Source: Chloroflexota bacterium
GTDB taxonomy: Bacteria; Chloroflexota; UBA11872
Assembly: GCA_022825895.1 (NCBI GenBank)
Contig: JAJDVX010000024.1
Location: 36,557 to 100,556, forward strand
DNA length: 64,000 nt
Reading direction: 5' to 3'
Shown: piece by piece, positions 51,498 through 60,598 of the stretch
How positions within the stretch are numbered: the stretch's first letter is position 1
Layout: every line of letters starts with the position of its first letter
Translations under genes and position numbers: made by a program
Notes under the pieces: model-generated
The model's input: only the letters and a program-made list of their open reading frames with translations
Database searches by the model: none
Told to the model about the DNA's origin: nothing

Positions 51498-53209
51498 TCG
51501 CCTGCCCTTCACTCCCGGAACAGTCGGCCGTTGGTCGTCGGCGGGATCGTCGCTGCGGACGTCCTGCCAATCGACGTTCGGCTACGGTAGGCAGCGCACG
51601 AGTGACGCGGAATCCAGGATTCAGTAATTCTGGGCGGTTACGTGTAGCCGAGCCTCCGCGCTTCCTCAGACCGCCCGCAAGCGATCGCGCCGGTGACACC
51701 AGTCGCCGCGCGATGTGGCTTCCCGACGCCGTCGGTGCTCGCATGCCGCGCGCCGGGCTCGGATGCGAGAGTTGGAGGAGGGACACCGGAACCGAGATGA
51801 ACCGTCGGCCGGTCGTCCGGCAACGGAATCGAGCGCAGCCACAGGGATGATCAGTGCGAGTTACGGCTCACGCCGGTCTGTGGCGTCACGTCGCTGCGCA
51901 CATCTTGAGCTGTCGCGTAGGTCGCCCCGGCAGTCTCCGCTGGACTCCTTGGTGTCGAGCCGCACCGACGATCTCGCACACGTCAACGCCGAACCCATAG
52001 GGACTAGCGCTGCGGCGGTGCGCAAAGTCGAATCGACAGTCACGCGCCGCGAGAATGGTGCCCTTCGCATCGAGCGCCGCCGGTTATCCCGCAACTCGGG
52101 TCGGCACAGGTCCGCCGGTCGCGGCGGGTCTGAGATCTGTACAAAAGGAGCGAGTGGGAGGACGACTCTGTGCGGGGGTGAAGCGCGCTCGGCGGCTTCA
52201 GCGGCTCGGATGCTGAATTCCGTCCGTGGCGGCCCACGCACGACGCGTGAGTGGGAAACCCGGCTTCGGCACGCAGCGGCGCGGCCGCCACTCGTCCAGA
52301 CGTTGGGGACGTCGCCCCGGCCTTTCGGCATCGGCCAGCGACTCACCGTCCCTTCGCGGGTCGGATCGGCACCCGCGGACTCTTCGATTCGCCGGGGGTC
52401 TGAAACGGTCGAGATCGCGGCAGAGGTGCCGCTGCGAGCGCCCGCGTCCAGGCCCGCCATCGGGCGACGTCGCGCCAACGATGCGTATTGCGCTCATTCG
52501 CGGACTGGCGTGAATCGACGTCGCCCGCCGGTCGCCGCACCAGCGGTCCGTGGTGGCAACGTCTCGGTTGCGATCGAGTCGCTGCCGGTGAGACCAGACC
52601 GTGGTTCGGGACGACAGCCGACCAATACCGGTTCGCCTAGGGTCTCGGTCGAAGCATGGATTGCCTCACATGGACGATACTCACCGCACGTCAGCCCGGG
52701 CCGTAATTGGACTGTAACAACAAACTCTCAGAATGTGACCATTCTGTCACTAACCGGTTCGTAAAATCTGGTCGGTAGTTGGTCGCCTTGCCTTTGCGCG
52801 GGGCGTACGTGGCGTCTGGAATGAAGTCACAGCTCACTTCCTTAGCTGCAGGCCCCGCGCAAAGTTAGGGCGAGCGACTACCGGCTTTCGCAGATTCCGA
52901 CCCGCCCACCCGAGGCTCACGATATGCCACTTGCCCGCAGCGAGAGTTTCCCACCGCAGGCCCCATCGGGTCCGCGCTTCAACCGCGTTCGGACTCAGGC
53001 AGCCACTCGCCGCGGTGCGTGTCCCAAGGATCTCAATCTCCTGTCGGCCGAATGGCCCGGTCGGAAAACCCGCAGGTTCCAACACCCCAGAGCACCCCGG
53101 AACCGTCCCGGGGCGCGGATACCGTCCGCTCGGTGGCACTCAGGGCCTACACGGCGCTCCTCAATCCTCTATAGGTAACGGACGAGTGGACTACGAGATG
53201 GAGTGATTC
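51498..53209. other. 1.7 kb without a recognisable gene; palindrome at 52729-52746
   Basis: Several long open frames exist (one of 349 codons on the plus strand at 51715-52764) but are Arg/Ser-rich, unread-looking and mutually overlapping. A perfect inverted repeat CAGAATG-TGAC-CATTCTG lies at 52729-52746 in an AT-richer patch (52705-52770), upstream of the leftward operon and of the small rightward gene. It is a likely operator or promoter region. Confidence 0.4.
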
Positions 53210-53575
53210 ATGGACGGGATGGTTGTGTTTGTGACTATTCTTGTGATGAATTTGTTGTTCGCAATATTATGTGCGTGGGTTGCAGCGGAACGAGGACGCG
53301 AACCATTCGGCTGGTTCCTTTTGGGGCTATTGTTGGGCATCATTGCATTTATTCCCTTGGCGATGGTTCCGGCTCAGGAGCGTCGGGTACGACAAACATC
53401 GGCTACGTCCGCTGCACGGGTACGGCAACGCATTCGTGATCGAGAACGGAGTGGTCGATCCGGCACTGGCTATAGGGATCGTCGGCCGCGTGCTTCTACA
53501 GGCCCCATCGCTCAGGATAGTGCGCAACGAGCACGAAACCGAGAACGACTTGCAGAGATTCGACGGAACCGTTGA
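53210..53575 (+). CDS. Small two-helix membrane protein
   Basis: A 121-residue protein starting ATG 53210. Two hydrophobic helices (VVFVTILVMNLLFAILCAW and GWFLLGLLLGIIAFIPLAMV) flank the loop ERGREPF. A basic, arginine-rich tail follows (RQRIRDRERSGRSG) that should face the cytoplasm. This helix-RGRxPF-helix plan is a common small membrane module whose function is unknown. A second, stop-interrupted copy of the same plan follows at 53641-53856. The pair precedes the large helicase-fusion gene on the same strand. Confidence 0.6.
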   Translation: MDGMVVFVTILVMNLLFAILCAWVAAERGREPFGWFLLGLLLGIIAFIPLAMVPAQERRVRQTSATSAARVRQRIRDRERSGRSGTGYRDRRPRASTGPIAQDSAQRARNRERLAEIRRNR

Positions 53576-53640
53576 TTAGGGGAGGTAATAGTGCACCCCC
53601 TGCCATTGGCAGCTGGCTCACATACTGAAGACGGGTTGTT

Positions 53641-53856
53641 ATGGGAACGATTGAGTCCTTCTTGTTTCTTGGTACACTAAACGCCATCGTGACTCTCTGA
53701 ATGCTCGCCACATGGATAGCGACAGCATTCTATATGGCGGTCGTTGCGCGAGATAAAGGATACAGCTACGGATTGTGGTTCCTTGGCGGGATCTCTTTTG
53801 GTCTAATAGCCCTAATTGCAGCCGCCGGTTTACCGGATGCATCCGATGACGACTAA
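53641..53856 (+). pseudogene. Second small two-helix membrane protein, interrupted by TGA
   Basis: The frame reads MGTIESFLFLGTLNAIVTL, then TGA (53698-53700), then directly MLATWIATAFYMAVVARDKG and YGLWFLGGISFGLIALIAAA, ending DASDDD and TAA. Helix, RDKGYSYG loop and second helix match the 53210 gene, so it is a paralogue. Either the single TGA kills it or translation restarts at the ATG that follows the TGA (51 residues, 53701-53856), which would retain both helices of the module. Below the usual gene-calling size limit. Confidence 0.45.
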
Positions 53857-53980
53857 ACTGCATGGGCCAGAATTGGCGAAAGATAATGTGCACGCAATGA
53901 ACGTCGGATTGGCCGACGCTGCTGGGTGAAGTTCATCGCGGATCACGGGATGCTAGAGATTTCGAGAAGAAGCCCCTCCT

Positions 53981-56900
53981 GTGTCTAACGGTAACGGACT
54001 GAGCTTGATGCGAGGCCTTTCGCTTGACCTTGAGGTCAGCGTCCACGACTCCCGAATCCACGCGTTTGCCGGTGTACGCGCCGATACGAACCAGTCCCTA
54101 ACCTTCTCCGCTAGCGCGGGCTTGGCGGCAGCGTTGACCAAACTCGACGAACTTGCCGACGGTGCTGACTTCCTGCTCGGACACAATTTGATCGCCTTCG
54201 ACCTTCCCTACCTTCAGTCGGCGGATCCAGGCTTGCAGCTGTTGGCGCTCCCGGCGGTGGACACGCTCCGGCTCAATCCCCTGGCCTTTCCCCGTAACCC
54301 CTACCACCACCTAGTCAAGCACTACCAGGACGGTGGGCTCAGGCGCGGGCGCATCAACGATCCGGACCTGGATGCCAGACTTGCGCTCGAGGTCTTTGCC
54401 GACCAGCTGAAGACGCTGCGAGAGTCCCCGCCCGACTTGCTGACGGCCTGGCACTGGCTGAGCACGACGGATGGGAGCCGGGGCTTCGACCGGGTGTTCT
54501 CGTCGCTGCGGAACTCGCCGAGGCCGTCAGCGACCGAGGCTTCTGATTCAATCCATAGATGTGTGGCCGACAACTCCTGCCAGACATGCGCCAGCGAGGT
54601 CATCGCGAATACAGCCCAGCACGGCTGGGCGCTGGCCTACGCCTTGGCGTGGCTTTCGGTGGCCGGCGGCAGCTCGGTGATGCCGCCGTGGGTGCGGCAC
54701 CAGTTCCCCAAGGCGGGTCGGCTCATCACACGATTGCGCGACACCGCCTGCACCGATCCGGCGTGCGGCTGGTGCCGCGAGCGACACGATGCCCGCAACG
54801 AGCTCACCCGCTGGTTCGGCTTTCCCGACTTCCGCCCCGAGCCTTCGGACGAGAGCGGCCAGCCGATGCAGCAGTCCATCGTCGAGGCGGTCATGGCCCG
54901 GCGGCATGTGCTGGGCATCCTGCCAACCGGCACGGGCAAATCGCTCTGTTACCAAGTGCCGGCACTCTCTCGCTACGACAAGACCGGCGCGCTGACCGTG
55001 GTGATCTCGCCGCTGGTCGCCCTCATGGCCGACCAGGTAGCGGGTCTGGAGGCCAAGGGCATCGGCACCTGCGTCACCATCAACGGGCTCCTCTCCATGC
55101 CGGAGCGCGCCGATGCGCTGGACCGGATACGGCTTGGGGATGCCGGCATCGTTCTTGCAGCACCGGAGCAGCTTCGGAGTGTTTCGTTTCGCCGTGCCAT
55201 TGACCAGCGGTCGATCGGGGGATGGGTGCTGGACGAGGCGCACTGCCTCTCGAAGTGGGGACACGATTTCCGGCCCGACTATCGGTACGTCGGACGGTTC
55301 ATCCGCGAGAAAGCGGGGGAGGACCCGGTTCCGCCGGTCTTGTGCCTCACCGCGACCGCGAAGCCGGATGTGAAGACGGACATTGTCAAGTACTTCAACA
55401 AGGAACTGGGCATCGACCTCGAGGTCGTTGACGGCGGCGCGCAGCGCACCAACCTGGAATTCGTCGTGGTGCAGACGACCAGCGGGGAGAAGTTTGCCGA
55501 TGTCCACCGGATCGTTGCGGCCGATCTGCCGTCCGATGAGCCTGGCGGGGCCATCGTCTACTGCGCCACGCGACGCCAATCCGAGGAACTGGCGGCCTAT
55601 CTGCAGGCCAAGGGACTATCCGTACACCACTTCCACGCTGGCCTGCCCCCCGAGACCAAGAAAGAAGTCCAGGAGACCTTCATCGGCGGCGACCTGAAGG
55701 TCATCGTCGCCACCAACGCCTTCGGCATGGGCATCGACAAGCCTGACGTTCGCCTGGTCATTCACGCCGATATCCCCGGCTCGCTGGAAAACTACCTGCA
55801 GGAGGCGGGCCGCGCTGGGCGGGACCAGCAGCGGGCGCGCTGTGTCTTGCTCTACTCGCAGGACGACGTGGAGCGCCAGTTCGGCATGTCAGCCCGCTCA
55901 CGTCTCACGCGGCGCGAGATCCATAGCGTCCTGCGGGCGTTGCGGAACCTGGACCGGAAGAAGCACGTAAACGGACAGGTCGAGGCCACCGCAGGCGAGA
56001 TTCTCGGCGAGGACGAGGCGAACGCCTTCGAACGCGACTCGACCACCGACGACACCCGGGTCCGGACAGCCGTGGCCTGGTTGGAGGAGGCCGTGCTGCT
56101 CACCCGCGAGGAGAACCGGGTGCAGGTGTTTCCGTCCTCGCTACGGGTGAGGTCGGTGGGTGAGGCGCGGACCCGGCTCAGCAAGACCCGCATCCGGGAT
56201 GCGTACCGTCGCCAGCTGCTAACGATTACGGGGAAGTTGGTCGAGGCGGATGCAGACGAGGGGATCTCCACCGACGAGCTGATGGCGGCCACGGGATTGG
56301 CCTCCCAGGGTGTGCGAGGCGCGCTGTACGACCTGGAACGACTAGGGATCGCCAGCAACGACACGGTGGTGACGGCCTTTGTCCATACGGGCGTGGTGCG
56401 TGCGTCCCTGCGACGCCTCGAGCAGGCGGCGGCCCTGGAGACGGACCTGATCGCCCACCTGCGGGAGACCGCACCGGATATGAGCAACGGCGAGACGTCC
56501 ATGCTCCATCTGCGCCTCGCCACCCAACGGCTCAAGGCGGAGGGGCACCCGCACGCGCTGCCCGAGCACCTGTGGCGCCTGGTGCGGAGCATCGCCGCCG
56601 ACGGGCGTGGCGAGGGCGGCCGGGGCGGCAGTCTCGGCCTGCGCCGATGGGACACCGAGACGGTGCAGGTCACGCTGCAACGCACGTGGGGAGCGTTGGA
56701 GCGGACGGCGGAGCTTCGTCGCGCCGCGGCCCGGCGCCTACTCGACCATCTCCTCGCCACCCTGCCGCCACGAAGCCGGGGCATCGACCTGCTGGCCGAG
56801 ACGACCCTCGGCAAGCTGCTGGCGGCGGTCCGATCCGACCTCATGCTTCAAAGCCAGGCACGGGATCCCGCCAAGCTGATGGAGCGCGCGCTGTTGTGGT

Positions 56901-59104
56901 TGCACGAGCAGGAAGTCATTCGGCTGAACAAGGGCCTGGCGGTATTCCGCCCGGCCATGACCATCCACCTAAAGCCTGGATCACGCCGCTTCACGCAGAC
57001 AGACTTCGCATCCCTCAAGCTCCACTACGACGCGCAGGTGGTGCAGATCCACGTAATGGCGGAATACGCGCAGCAGGGGATTGCCTCGATGGCCGACGCC
57101 CTTCGCCTCGCAATGGACTACTTCGCCCTTCACGAAGAGGCCTTCCTGCAGCGGTGGCTGCCAAATCGAGCCAGGGAGACATCCCGGCAGACCACGCCGG
57201 ATTCGTGGCGGGCTGTTGTGGAGAGCCTGAACAACCCCATCCAACGCCGCATCGTGGCCGACGATCGCGAGCAGACCAACGTCCTGGTGCTTGCCGGTCC
57301 CGGCTCGGGCAAGACCCGGGTGCTGGTGCACCGCATCGCCTACCTGGTGCGCGTGCGGCGAGAGAATCCCCGCGGCATCCTGGCCCTCGCCTACAACCGG
57401 CACGCCGCCGTCGAGATCCGCCAACGCTTGGCGGACCTGATTGGTGACGACGCCCGAGGCGTGACGGTGTTCACCTGCCATGCCCTGGCCATGCGGCTGA
57501 TCGGCGCCAGCTTCTCGGGACGTGCGAACCGGCTGACCCAGCGAGACTTCCAGGATGTCCTGCGACAGGCGACGGCCCTGCTGCGCGGGGAAGGTCTGCC
57601 ACCGGACGAGGCGGACGAGCATCGGGCGCAGCTGCTGGCCAGCTTCCGCTGGATCCTGGTCGACGAGTATCAGGACATTGGCTTGGATCAGTACGAGTTG
57701 ATCTCCGCCCTCGCGGGACGGACGCTCGCCGAAGAGGACGACAAACTCAGCCTCTTCGCCGTGGGCGACGACGACCAGAACATCTACGCATTCAACGGCT
57801 CGTCGGTCGAGTTCATCCGGCGCTTCGAAGCGGACTACGGGGCCACGCCCGCCTTCCTGACCGACAACTATCGTTCGACAAGCCATATCGTCGCGGCCGC
57901 CAATGCGGTGATCGAGCCGGCCCGGGAACGGATGAAGACCGGGTATCCCATCGCCATTGACCGGATCCGCGCCAAGGAACCGGCGGGCGGTCGTTGGACC
58001 GCGCTCGACCCGGTAGCCCGTGGGAAGGTCCAACTGCTGCCGGGCGGCGACAATCCCATCGCGCAGGCGCAGGTCGCGGTTGCCGAACTCCAACGGCTGT
58101 CGGGGCTCGATCCCAGCTGGGAGTGGTCTACGTGTGCAGTCGTGGCTCGGGATTGGAGCTACCTCGACCCAGTCTGCAGTGTCTGCGAGCGTCACGATAT
58201 CCCGGTCGAAATGGCGAACGAGGACTTCTCAGGGTTCTGGCACCTGCGCGAGACCCGGGCGCTCCGAGATTGGCTCGATCAGCAGGACTCCCCATTGGTG
58301 CGGAGCGGGGATCTGGCCAACTGGGTGCGGAAACAACCGCAAGGGCCGTGGGTCACGCTGCTGGAGGAAGCCGTAGCCGAGTACGCGCTGGAGACCGCTG
58401 GAACTGAAACGGCGCTCGCCCACTTCATCGAGTGGCTGGCCGAGTGGGGCCGGGAGTTCCGGCGGCGGCAGGGCGGCTTGCTGCTGACCACCGCCCACCG
58501 CGCCAAGGGCCTGGAATTCGACCATGTGATCGTGCTGGACGGCGCGTGGGACCGCATCGGGCGCGGGGAGGATGGAGACGCCCCCCGGCGGCTGTACTAC
58601 GTGGCAATGACTCGAGCACGTCAGACGCTCACCCTCATGCGATTTCCCGGGCGGCATCCGTTCCAGGATGCCTTGCAGGGAAGCCCGTCGGTGCTGCGCC
58701 GCGAGGTCTCGGTCGCTCGCCCGGCACCGACGACGGGACTCGACCGCAGCTATCGGCGGCTCAGCCTTGGCGACGTCTTCCTCAGCTATGCCGGGTACCG
58801 GACCGCTGACGATCCCGTGCATCTAGCCATTGCCGCGCTCTCGCCTGGCGACCGACTCCACGTGCGGTATGGGTCAAACCACTGGGAACTCCTGGACAGC
58901 CACGGCACTGTCGTAGGACGGCTTGCGCATAGCTTCGAGCCGCCAGCGGACATGCGCTGCGCGGTTGCTTCCGTCTTGGCCATTGCTATATGGGACCGTG
59001 AGAGTTCTGATCCCACGTATCGCGAGCGGATTCGCAGTGACACCTGGGAGGTGGTGGTACCGGAGCTGGTATTTGAGCCAGAACTGACCAGTGTGCATCA
59101 ATAG
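53981..59104 (+). CDS. DEDD exonuclease-RecQ helicase-UvrD helicase fusion
   Basis: A 1707-residue protein. N-terminal DEDD 3'-5' exonuclease-like domain: DLE (Asp16, Glu18), LGHNLIAFDLPYL near residues 65-77 and a later NDPDLDARLALEVF carrying the last acidic residues. Then a RecQ-type helicase: Walker A LPTGTGKSLCYQ (~312), DEAH box VLDEAHCLSKWGHDF (~415), motif V GMGIDKPDVRLVIH, motif VI LQEAGRAGRDQQ. A helical middle region follows, then a UvrD-type helicase: Walker A AGPGSGKTRVLVHR (~1105), Walker B LVDEYQDIGLDQY, GDDDQNIYAFNG, TTAHRAKGLEFDHVIV and YYVAMTRARQTL. Two helicases of opposite polarity and an exonuclease in one chain suggest processive end processing or defence against foreign DNA. 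The start is GTG 53981 or ATG 54008. Confidence 0.85.
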   Translation: MSNGNGLSLMRGLSLDLEVSVHDSRIHAFAGVRADTNQSLTFSASAGLAAALTKLDELADGADFLLGHNLIAFDLPYLQSADPGLQLLALPAVDTLRLNPLAFPRNPYHHLVKHYQDGGLRRGRINDPDLDARLALEVFADQLKTLRESPPDLLTAWHWLSTTDGSRGFDRVFSSLRNSPRPSATEASDSIHRCVADNSCQTCASEVIANTAQHGWALAYALAWLSVAGGSSVMPPWVRHQFPKAGRLITRLRDTACTDPACGWCRERHDARNELTRWFGFPDFRPEPSDESGQPMQQSIVEAVMARRHVLGILPTGTGKSLCYQVPALSRYDKTGALTVVISPLVALMADQVAGLEAKGIGTCVTINGLLSMPERADALDRIRLGDAGIVLAAPEQLRSVSFRRAIDQRSIGGWVLDEAHCLSKWGHDFRPDYRYVGRFIREKAGEDPVPPVLCLTATAKPDVKTDIVKYFNKELGIDLEVVDGGAQRTNLEFVVVQTTSGEKFADVHRIVAADLPSDEPGGAIVYCATRRQSEELAAYLQAKGLSVHHFHAGLPPETKKEVQETFIGGDLKVIVATNAFGMGIDKPDVRLVIHADIPGSLENYLQEAGRAGRDQQRARCVLLYSQDDVERQFGMSARSRLTRREIHSVLRALRNLDRKKHVNGQVEATAGEILGEDEANAFERDSTTDDTRVRTAVAWLEEAVLLTREENRVQVFPSSLRVRSVGEARTRLSKTRIRDAYRRQLLTITGKLVEADADEGISTDELMAATGLASQGVRGALYDLERLGIASNDTVVTAFVHTGVVRASLRRLEQAAALETDLIAHLRETAPDMSNGETSMLHLRLATQRLKAEGHPHALPEHLWRLVRSIAADGRGEGGRGGSLGLRRWDTETVQVTLQRTWGALERTAELRRAAARRLLDHLLATLPPRSRGIDLLAETTLGKLLAAVRSDLMLQSQARDPAKLMERALLWLHEQEVIRLNKGLAVFRPAMTIHLKPGSRRFTQTDFASLKLHYDAQVVQIHVMAEYAQQGIASMADALRLAMDYFALHEEAFLQRWLPNRARETSRQTTPDSWRAVVESLNNPIQRRIVADDREQTNVLVLAGPGSGKTRVLVHRIAYLVRVRRENPRGILALAYNRHAAVEIRQRLADLIGDDARGVTVFTCHALAMRLIGASFSGRANRLTQRDFQDVLRQATALLRGEGLPPDEADEHRAQLLASFRWILVDEYQDIGLDQYELISALAGRTLAEEDDKLSLFAVGDDDQNIYAFNGSSVEFIRRFEADYGATPAFLTDNYRSTSHIVAAANAVIEPARERMKTGYPIAIDRIRAKEPAGGRWTALDPVARGKVQLLPGGDNPIAQAQVAVAELQRLSGLDPSWEWSTCAVVARDWSYLDPVCSVCERHDIPVEMANEDFSGFWHLRETRALRDWLDQQDSPLVRSGDLANWVRKQPQGPWVTLLEEAVAEYALETAGTETALAHFIEWLAEWGREFRRRQGGLLLTTAHRAKGLEFDHVIVLDGAWDRIGRGEDGDAPRRLYYVAMTRARQTLTLMRFPGRHPFQDALQGSPSVLRREVSVARPAPTTGLDRSYRRLSLGDVFLSYAGYRTADDPVHLAIAALSPGDRLHVRYGSNHWELLDSHGTVVGRLAHSFEPPADMRCAVASVLAIAIWDRESSDPTYRERIRSDTWEVVVPELVFEPELTSVHQ

Positions 59105-59390
59105 GCAGAGTCGCCGAGCCGACGATGATTATTCCGCTGGTCAGGAGCGCTCGTACATCCGGGCGGGAGCAGAATCGCCCTCGATATCGATCAAAAGACC
59201 GAATTGTGAAGGTTCCTCTTTCTGTCAGGTCCCGGGGGCTGGCCGGATTCGAGCCAGCCGATTGAAGCCGTAGAAGAGTCGCAGCAGAATCCGCCGATTT
59301 CGCGCAAGGACGCACTTGTTACGGCTTCGAGGCCGGTTTACAGGCCGTTGCCCCCTTCCAGGAACAATGGCTGGAGAATTCTACGTTAAT
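59105..59390. other. Short gap with a 7-bp hairpin
   Basis: Between the convergent fusion gene and the HTH-like gene. A perfect hairpin GGCTGGC-CGGATTCGA-GCCAGCC is at 59237-59259; its loop looks like a tRNA T-loop, but no acceptor stem or other arm pairs around it. No T-run follows. Confidence 0.4.
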
Positions 59391-59849
59391 TCACGGGGAA
59401 TTCGAGGGAAATTCCGCCTGTGCCAGCGCCAGGAACTCGCGGGTGACCGCTTCCACCGCCGGGCACCGGTAGGCGGCCCACAAATGTTGGCGGCTGCGCA
59501 GGCCCAGCCGGGCCGCAATGGCGGTCATGGGGTGTCCCTCGCAAGACAGCTGCAGCGCCAAGACCTGCCGCGGGGTCAGGACCTCCGAGGCCAGCTCGGT
59601 GGCTTGCTGCAGCAGCGCCCGCGCGGCGCGTACGTCGCCAAAGGCACGGCGGCGAAAGCGGCGGTGGGCCAGCCGGTGGACGCCCGGCAGGCCGACCAGC
59701 GGGGAGTCCAGGAGCCGATAGCCGTCGGCTCGATGGCGCAGAGCGTCGTCGACCCACCAGTAGTAGGCGGCGAAGGATCGGCGGCCGCGGCACGGCGTGC
59801 GGCGCACTTGTCGCCCGCCGGCGATGGGCGTATCGGTGGCCTGCGACAT
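59391..59849 (-). CDS. Small HTH-like protein, paralogue of the 0.8-1.2 kb gene
   Basis: The ATG at 59849 has GGAGGGTGTGG at ideal spacing, so 152 residues are translated. An N-terminal YYWWVDDALRHR segment is followed by SPLVGLPGVHRLAHRRFRRR, LTPRQVLALQL and a sigma-4/HTH-like part MTAIAARLGLRSRQHLWAAY. The alignment with the protein at 762-1238 includes matching LxPRQ and IAAxxGxSRxHL positions. Probably a small DNA-binding regulator of a family carried by mobile DNA. Transcribed leftward, toward the fusion gene. Confidence 0.6.
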   Translation of the reverse strand: MSQATDTPIAGGRQVRRTPCRGRRSFAAYYWWVDDALRHRADGYRLLDSPLVGLPGVHRLAHRRFRRRAFGDVRAARALLQQATELASEVLTPRQVLALQLSCEGHPMTAIAARLGLRSRQHLWAAYRCPAVEAVTREFLALAQAEFPSNSP

Positions 59850-60598
59850 CCACACCCTCCAAGTGCACGGGCGACGTCGCCTCAGGGTGCCGAGCCCCAG
59901 ATCCGGGAGAAAGGCAGGATTCCGTATGGCCTTTGGATCCGACGTGTCTGTGTTCGCCAACAAGTGTGGCGAACTCCATGAGGCACCTGTGTTACCTAGA
60001 CCGTGGCCCTAGGCAGCCGCTGACCCAAAGAGACACGATAGATTTCACGAAGATCGACGACCTGAGATTCACCCGCTGGATTCAAGAGTCTCCCGTCGGC
60101 AGATCGGGCCCGGCAGCAATCTCGGAGGATGGCAACGGTCCGGCCTTGGCAATGGCTACGGGGGAGAACCAGGCAAGTTGCGCGTCGCGCTCTCTGACCG
60201 TGTCGGACACGTGCACTTGTTCACTAACGCCGCGACCGACATGGTGCCGGCAGGCCGCCCAGCACTAAGTAGCAGTGAGTCACACGACTTCCACGTTCCA
60301 TGGTCACGTCGACATGTTCGCCGCTAGTTCGCTGATTCTTGACTCAGGCGGGACCGCCGGACGGCTGGAGGGAGCGGCTCAATGCCCCAGTGGCAGGGCT
60401 CGAACACTCATGGGCCCTTGCAGGTCGACTCGTATTCTGCCGCCGACACCAACCTGTTGGACATGGCAACACTGGAAGACTCTACAGTGCTCGAGAGGCT
60501 AGGACTCCGTGCTCGTCCTGAATTGAACGCCCGGCGTGGCACCTACCCATTGTGGGTGATGGTCGGCAAGGACATACGATCCCATATTGCGATTACGA
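59850..60598. other. No gene seen between the HTH-like gene and the sulfatase gene
   Basis: About 750 bp with short open frames that do not resemble known proteins and lack ribosome binding sites. The left 20 bp hold the ribosome binding site of the leftward HTH-like gene. Confidence 0.4.

Noticed and set aside
51715..52764. 349-codon plus-strand open frame
   Set aside because: Arg/Ser/Pro-rich composition, overlapped by equally long frames on the other strand, no ribosome binding site and no motif.
59237..59259. tRNA T-arm-like hairpin
   Set aside because: Stem is 7 bp with a 9-nt loop, not 5/7, and no acceptor stem pairs around it.
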